Assembly (NCBI RefSeq): GCF_004803475.1 | Contig: NZ_SRKY01000003.1 | Location: forward strand, 599,260 to 663,259 | Origin: Aliishimia ponticola | Lineage (GTDB): Bacteria > Pseudomonadota > Alphaproteobacteria > Rhodobacterales > Rhodobacteraceae | DNA length: 64,000 nucleotides | Direction of reading: 5' to 3' | Shown: positions 61,639 to 64,000 of the stretch, piece after piece | Layout: every line of letters begins with the position of its first letter | Numbering within the stretch: position 1 is the first letter of the stretch | Made by a program: the position numbers and the translations under genes | The notes under the pieces: generated by a model | Told to the model about the DNA's origin: nothing | Database searches by the model: none | The model's input: the letters and a program-made list of their open reading frames with translations, nothing else

Positions 61639-62376
61639 TCACCGCAGATGATGCGCGTCAGCGCGCCTTCCTCCAAGCACCGTCATCCCGAAAAGCGAGA
61701 ACAACCGGAGAAGCCCGCTCGCGGGGAGGGGCACAGCCGCAACTTCAATTTCCTCCGGGATCAAAATTGGCTGAACATCTATAAAAAAGCCTGCAAACTG
61801 CGTGCCTTGCACGAGGTCGGAGTTGAAAATTGTCGCCACCTGCGTCGCGTTCAAAGTGGTTTTGCTATTCGGGGACACTGACATCAGGTTATCGACGCCG
61901 AAGTCCGTCCGAAAAAACGGAGGTTGCGGGGCGCCTTCATGCTCAAGCCCGAGCAGGAGCCCGATTTCGCGGGCAATCACTTCGACCTGCAAAGGACCGG
62001 GGGCCTTGGTCACTGCAAAGCTGATTCCGGTGCCGATCCCTTCCGCGATACCGGATGCAAACTGACCAAATACCCGGATTGACTCCACCCAGAAAAGATT
62101 AACCATCGGTTCTGCCGCACCTAAAGCAAAAAGATCGAAGAGATTGCCGACTTCCCCCACGTTCTGCGTGTCCGAAAAAGGGTTAGCCACAAGATCGAGC
62201 CTGACATCCAATAAGTCGGGTCGTGCAAGTGACTTGCCCGGCAGCAGTCGAATATCTATGACGGATTGACCGTAACTTGCCTGACCGAATATTGCGTCCA
62301 AAGCCGCCTCGTCAATCGTTGTTGCACGCGCCTCGACCGCGAGGAACAGACAAGCGATTGAAAACCAGCACTTCAT
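61639..62376 (-). CDS. VPLPA-CTERM protein with a degenerate metzincin motif
   Basis: The 245-residue protein has a signal peptide (MKCWFSIACLFLAVEARA) and a C-terminal VPLPASG sorting motif, hydrophobic helix (LLRLFSLFGMTVLGG) and basic end. In between, VEVIAREIGLLLGLEHEG lines up with the zinc-protease motif HExxHxxGxxH, but the first two histidines are Arg and Leu; only the third is kept, with a downstream NLMSVS in the position of a Met-turn. It is therefore probably a non-catalytic relative of a secreted metalloprotease. It overlaps the next gene by 4 nt. Confidence 0.75.
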   Translation of the reverse strand: MKCWFSIACLFLAVEARATTIDEAALDAIFGQASYGQSVIDIRLLPGKSLARPDLLDVRLDLVANPFSDTQNVGEVGNLFDLFALGAAEPMVNLFWVESIRVFGQFASGIAEGIGTGISFAVTKAPGPLQVEVIAREIGLLLGLEHEGAPQPPFFRTDFGVDNLMSVSPNSKTTLNATQVATIFNSDLVQGTQFAGFFIDVQPILIPEEIEVAAVPLPASGLLRLFSLFGMTVLGGRRADAHHLR

Positions 62377-63278
62377 CTCTTAGCCCTTTTCCTCAGCGTC
62401 CGAAGGCCGACCAACCCGATAGCCAGAAACCAGGCATTTGCAGGCAACGGGACCGGTGAGGGTGTGTCGGCATGGGAATACCGGTTGTTGGCGATCCGGG
62501 GTTCATCGATGTCGATGAAATATCCATCGGGCAGATTGAAGACATCGCCTTCGAGCGCGAATGAAACACTGTTGCCACCATTGGCAAATCCAACCGCTTC
62601 TAGCCCGGCAAGAAGCCCAGACGCGCTGCTTGCTAGACCAAAAGAAATTGATCCCGTTTCGCCTGGCCGTAGCAACACCTTTGGTGTCGTGATTGAGCCG
62701 GATAAAGAGTCGAACTCTGAGTCTCCCACATTTGCGGAGACGCTGATGCGTTCTTCGAACGTATATGACAGGGCGCCATCGGAAATCGCGCCAAAGGCGC
62801 GAAGGCTGGCCGACGTCCGCTGACCCCCGTTCAGAAGCGAACCCTGATCATTGAACAGCGCTGTGCTTGTCGCTGAAACGCTTCCCGTCGCGTGCAAGTT
62901 TATGGAGATGGGAACAGGTGCGACGCCGATAAAGTCGGAGCGAAGAGTAAACTGGTATGTGACCGAAGCGGAGGCGGTTGCACGCCCTTTATTTTGCTGT
63001 TGAACATTGTCGAACCCGGGGTTTGCAACCAGGGCTTGTGCCTGTACCGTTCCAGCGTTCGCGCTTGCAATTGCGGATGCACCACACGCACCTGCTGGTC
63101 CGGTTCCCGCGTTGGCATTCAACGAAAGACCAGTGGTCGAAAGGGTGACCGTCTCAGAGTCAGGAGGTTCTACACCACAAGAGGCGACCACGCTGACATT
63201 ATGCAATGTTGCTGCAGCACCTGCCGACGCCAAGGAAACTGCAAAACCGGCTATCAGACAGAAAAAACATGTTCGCAC
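62373..63278 (-). CDS. VPLPA-CTERM sorted surface or secreted protein
   Basis: The 301-residue protein starts with GTG at 63278 after AAGGGTTCTGTC. It has a signal peptide (to AGAAA), a beta-rich, Ser/Ala/Gly-rich body with VTYQFTLRSDFIGVAPVPIS and an FALEGDVFNLPDGYF stretch, and a C-terminal PVPLPANAWFLAIGLVGLRTLRKRAKR type sorting signal. Exosortase-dependent export is implied by the motif. No exosortase gene is in this window. It precedes and overlaps the degenerate metzincin gene by ATGA, so the two form an operon. Confidence 0.82.
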   Translation of the reverse strand: MRTCFFCLIAGFAVSLASAGAAATLHNVSVVASCGVEPPDSETVTLSTTGLSLNANAGTGPAGACGASAIASANAGTVQAQALVANPGFDNVQQQNKGRATASASVTYQFTLRSDFIGVAPVPISINLHATGSVSATSTALFNDQGSLLNGGQRTSASLRAFGAISDGALSYTFEERISVSANVGDSEFDSLSGSITTPKVLLRPGETGSISFGLASSASGLLAGLEAVGFANGGNSVSFALEGDVFNLPDGYFIDIDEPRIANNRYSHADTPSPVPLPANAWFLAIGLVGLRTLRKRAKR

Positions 63279-63503
63279 GACAGAACCCTTACGTTTGCGC
63301 CGATGTTTTCGTAATTGCCAAATCGCAAGGGGAAAGGCGAACCTTTTTGCTTCCCAGCAATAAAGACACCGAAAACTCGATACGGTTGACTTTCAATCTT
63401 ACCTGCTTGCCGCCTCACAGTTCATGAACGGACAAGCCCACCCCCAATTGTGTGCCGAGCTGCATTGCCCTATTCAATCCCCTTAAAGGGTAGGGTTTGA
63501 TTG

Positions 63504-64000
63504 ATGACAGAACCGCTCAATGCGCGCGCCATGCAACCGGGTGACGGTAGGGCCGTTGTCGCATTATGGAAACGATACCTGCCAGACACCGAGGACTGGG
63601 AGACGTGGCTGCCTGATCTTCTGGATCGACTCGTGTGCGATGGCGCGGTTCTTGGGGGCGTGGTCTTTACCGAAGGACAGACACCACGCTGCTTGGCGGC
63701 AGGCATCACCTGTTTCTTGCACGAAAGCGTTGCCGAAGATTTCGTCGCGCGACCCAAGCCGTATTTGAACCGCAGGTTGCTGACCCGGTTTCGTGATGGC
63801 GACAGGTCCGTTTTCCTGTTTCCGCAGGAACAGGCACCGCGAAACGCCGGGGCCGGGCTGGAAATGTTTGTTCTTGAATACTGCCAGGAGACATTCGATT
63901 TCGAGAGCTCCCTGGCTCATCAGATTTTGAACGCGATCATTCCAGTCTATATAGCGGCGCATACCGGATTTAATGTCAAACGCTGCCTGCATGAAACCGA
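63504..64000 (+). CDS. Protein of unknown function, possibly LuxR-type regulator N-terminus (cut by window)
   Basis: An ATG at 63504, after AAAGGGTAGGG, opens a frame that is still open at the right edge (165 residues visible). It reads as a globular protein (RAVVALWKRYLPDTEDWETWLP, VFLFPQEQAPRNAGAGLEMFVLEY). The end, LNAIIPVYIAAHTGFNVKRCLHE, resembles the linker found just before the helix-turn-helix of some alphaproteobacterial LuxR-type regulators; that is a guess from pattern only. Open frames on the opposite strand here are shadows. Confidence 0.6.
   Translation, partial: MTEPLNARAMQPGDGRAVVALWKRYLPDTEDWETWLPDLLDRLVCDGAVLGGVVFTEGQTPRCLAAGITCFLHESVAEDFVARPKPYLNRRLLTRFRDGDRSVFLFPQEQAPRNAGAGLEMFVLEYCQETFDFESSLAHQILNAIIPVYIAAHTGFNVKRCLHET

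Noticed and set aside
63564..63992. 142-codon minus-strand frame at the right edge
   Set aside because: The plus strand has an open frame with a ribosome binding site and better protein composition over the same bases.
35548..64000. Second copy of the tRNA-Pro 3' end (attR)
   Set aside because: I scanned for the TTCGAATCC and CACTCCGACCA strings downstream and found no convincing repeat; an exact search over a larger region would be needed.
1..64000. CRISPR arrays, rRNA genes and insertion sequences with terminal repeats
   Set aside because: I saw no regularly spaced repeats, rRNA segments or transposase genes anywhere in the window.

Overview
The window is high-GC alphaproteobacterial DNA that looks like a chromosome of the Rhodobacterales (marine Roseobacter group). 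Indicators are the DUF1523/DUF6638/AAA gene block, dispersed leuC, leuD and leuB with typical Rhodobacterales neighbours, a GlcDEF operon, DUF6525 and DUF2945 proteins, a fused TRAP DctQM permease, VPLPA-CTERM proteins, and recurring intergenic GAGTATTTG-type repeats. No database search was possible; family names come from recognised motifs and gene order.

Bases 1-35550 are core-like. Bases 1-7014 (minus strand) hold an uncharacterised block: an AAA ATPase, a long coiled-coil protein, DUF6638, a 371-aa conserved unknown, DUF1523 and three small membrane proteins, one of only 34 aa. Then follow an amidinotransferase, a divergent ohrR/ohr pair with two operator-like palindromes, a formamidase-like hydrolase, succinate-semialdehyde dehydrogenase, two secreted proteins, an Hsp20 gene with an RpoH-like promoter and a hairpin over its ribosome binding site, tandem trypsin-like proteases, glcDEF, rlmH/rsfS, an MscS channel, and leuC, leuD and leuB among small conserved genes.

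A tRNA-Pro(CGG) at 35471-35547 is followed at once by a tyrosine integrase, an excisionase-like gene and a 35-aa gene, then an orphan Imm1-type immunity gene. This marks an accessory region. Its main cargo is a LacI-regulated operon (38338-48536): a TRAP transporter, L-threonate dehydrogenase, 2-oxo-tetronate isomerase, 3-oxo-tetronate kinase and 3-oxo-tetronate-4-phosphate decarboxylase, followed by fructose-1,6-bisphosphatase and class II aldolase. The encoded route would carry a four-carbon sugar acid to dihydroxyacetone phosphate and on to fructose 6-phosphate. A second small integrase lies at 49000-49632.

Bases 49891-60561 hold a complete L-rhamnose locus in the rhizobial arrangement: rhaR-S-T-P-Q-U-K on the minus strand, divergent from rhaD-I, with a large RhaR-type dyad between them. 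The window ends with an unknown protein, two VPLPA-CTERM surface or secreted proteins (one with a ruined zinc-protease motif), and a gene running off the right edge.
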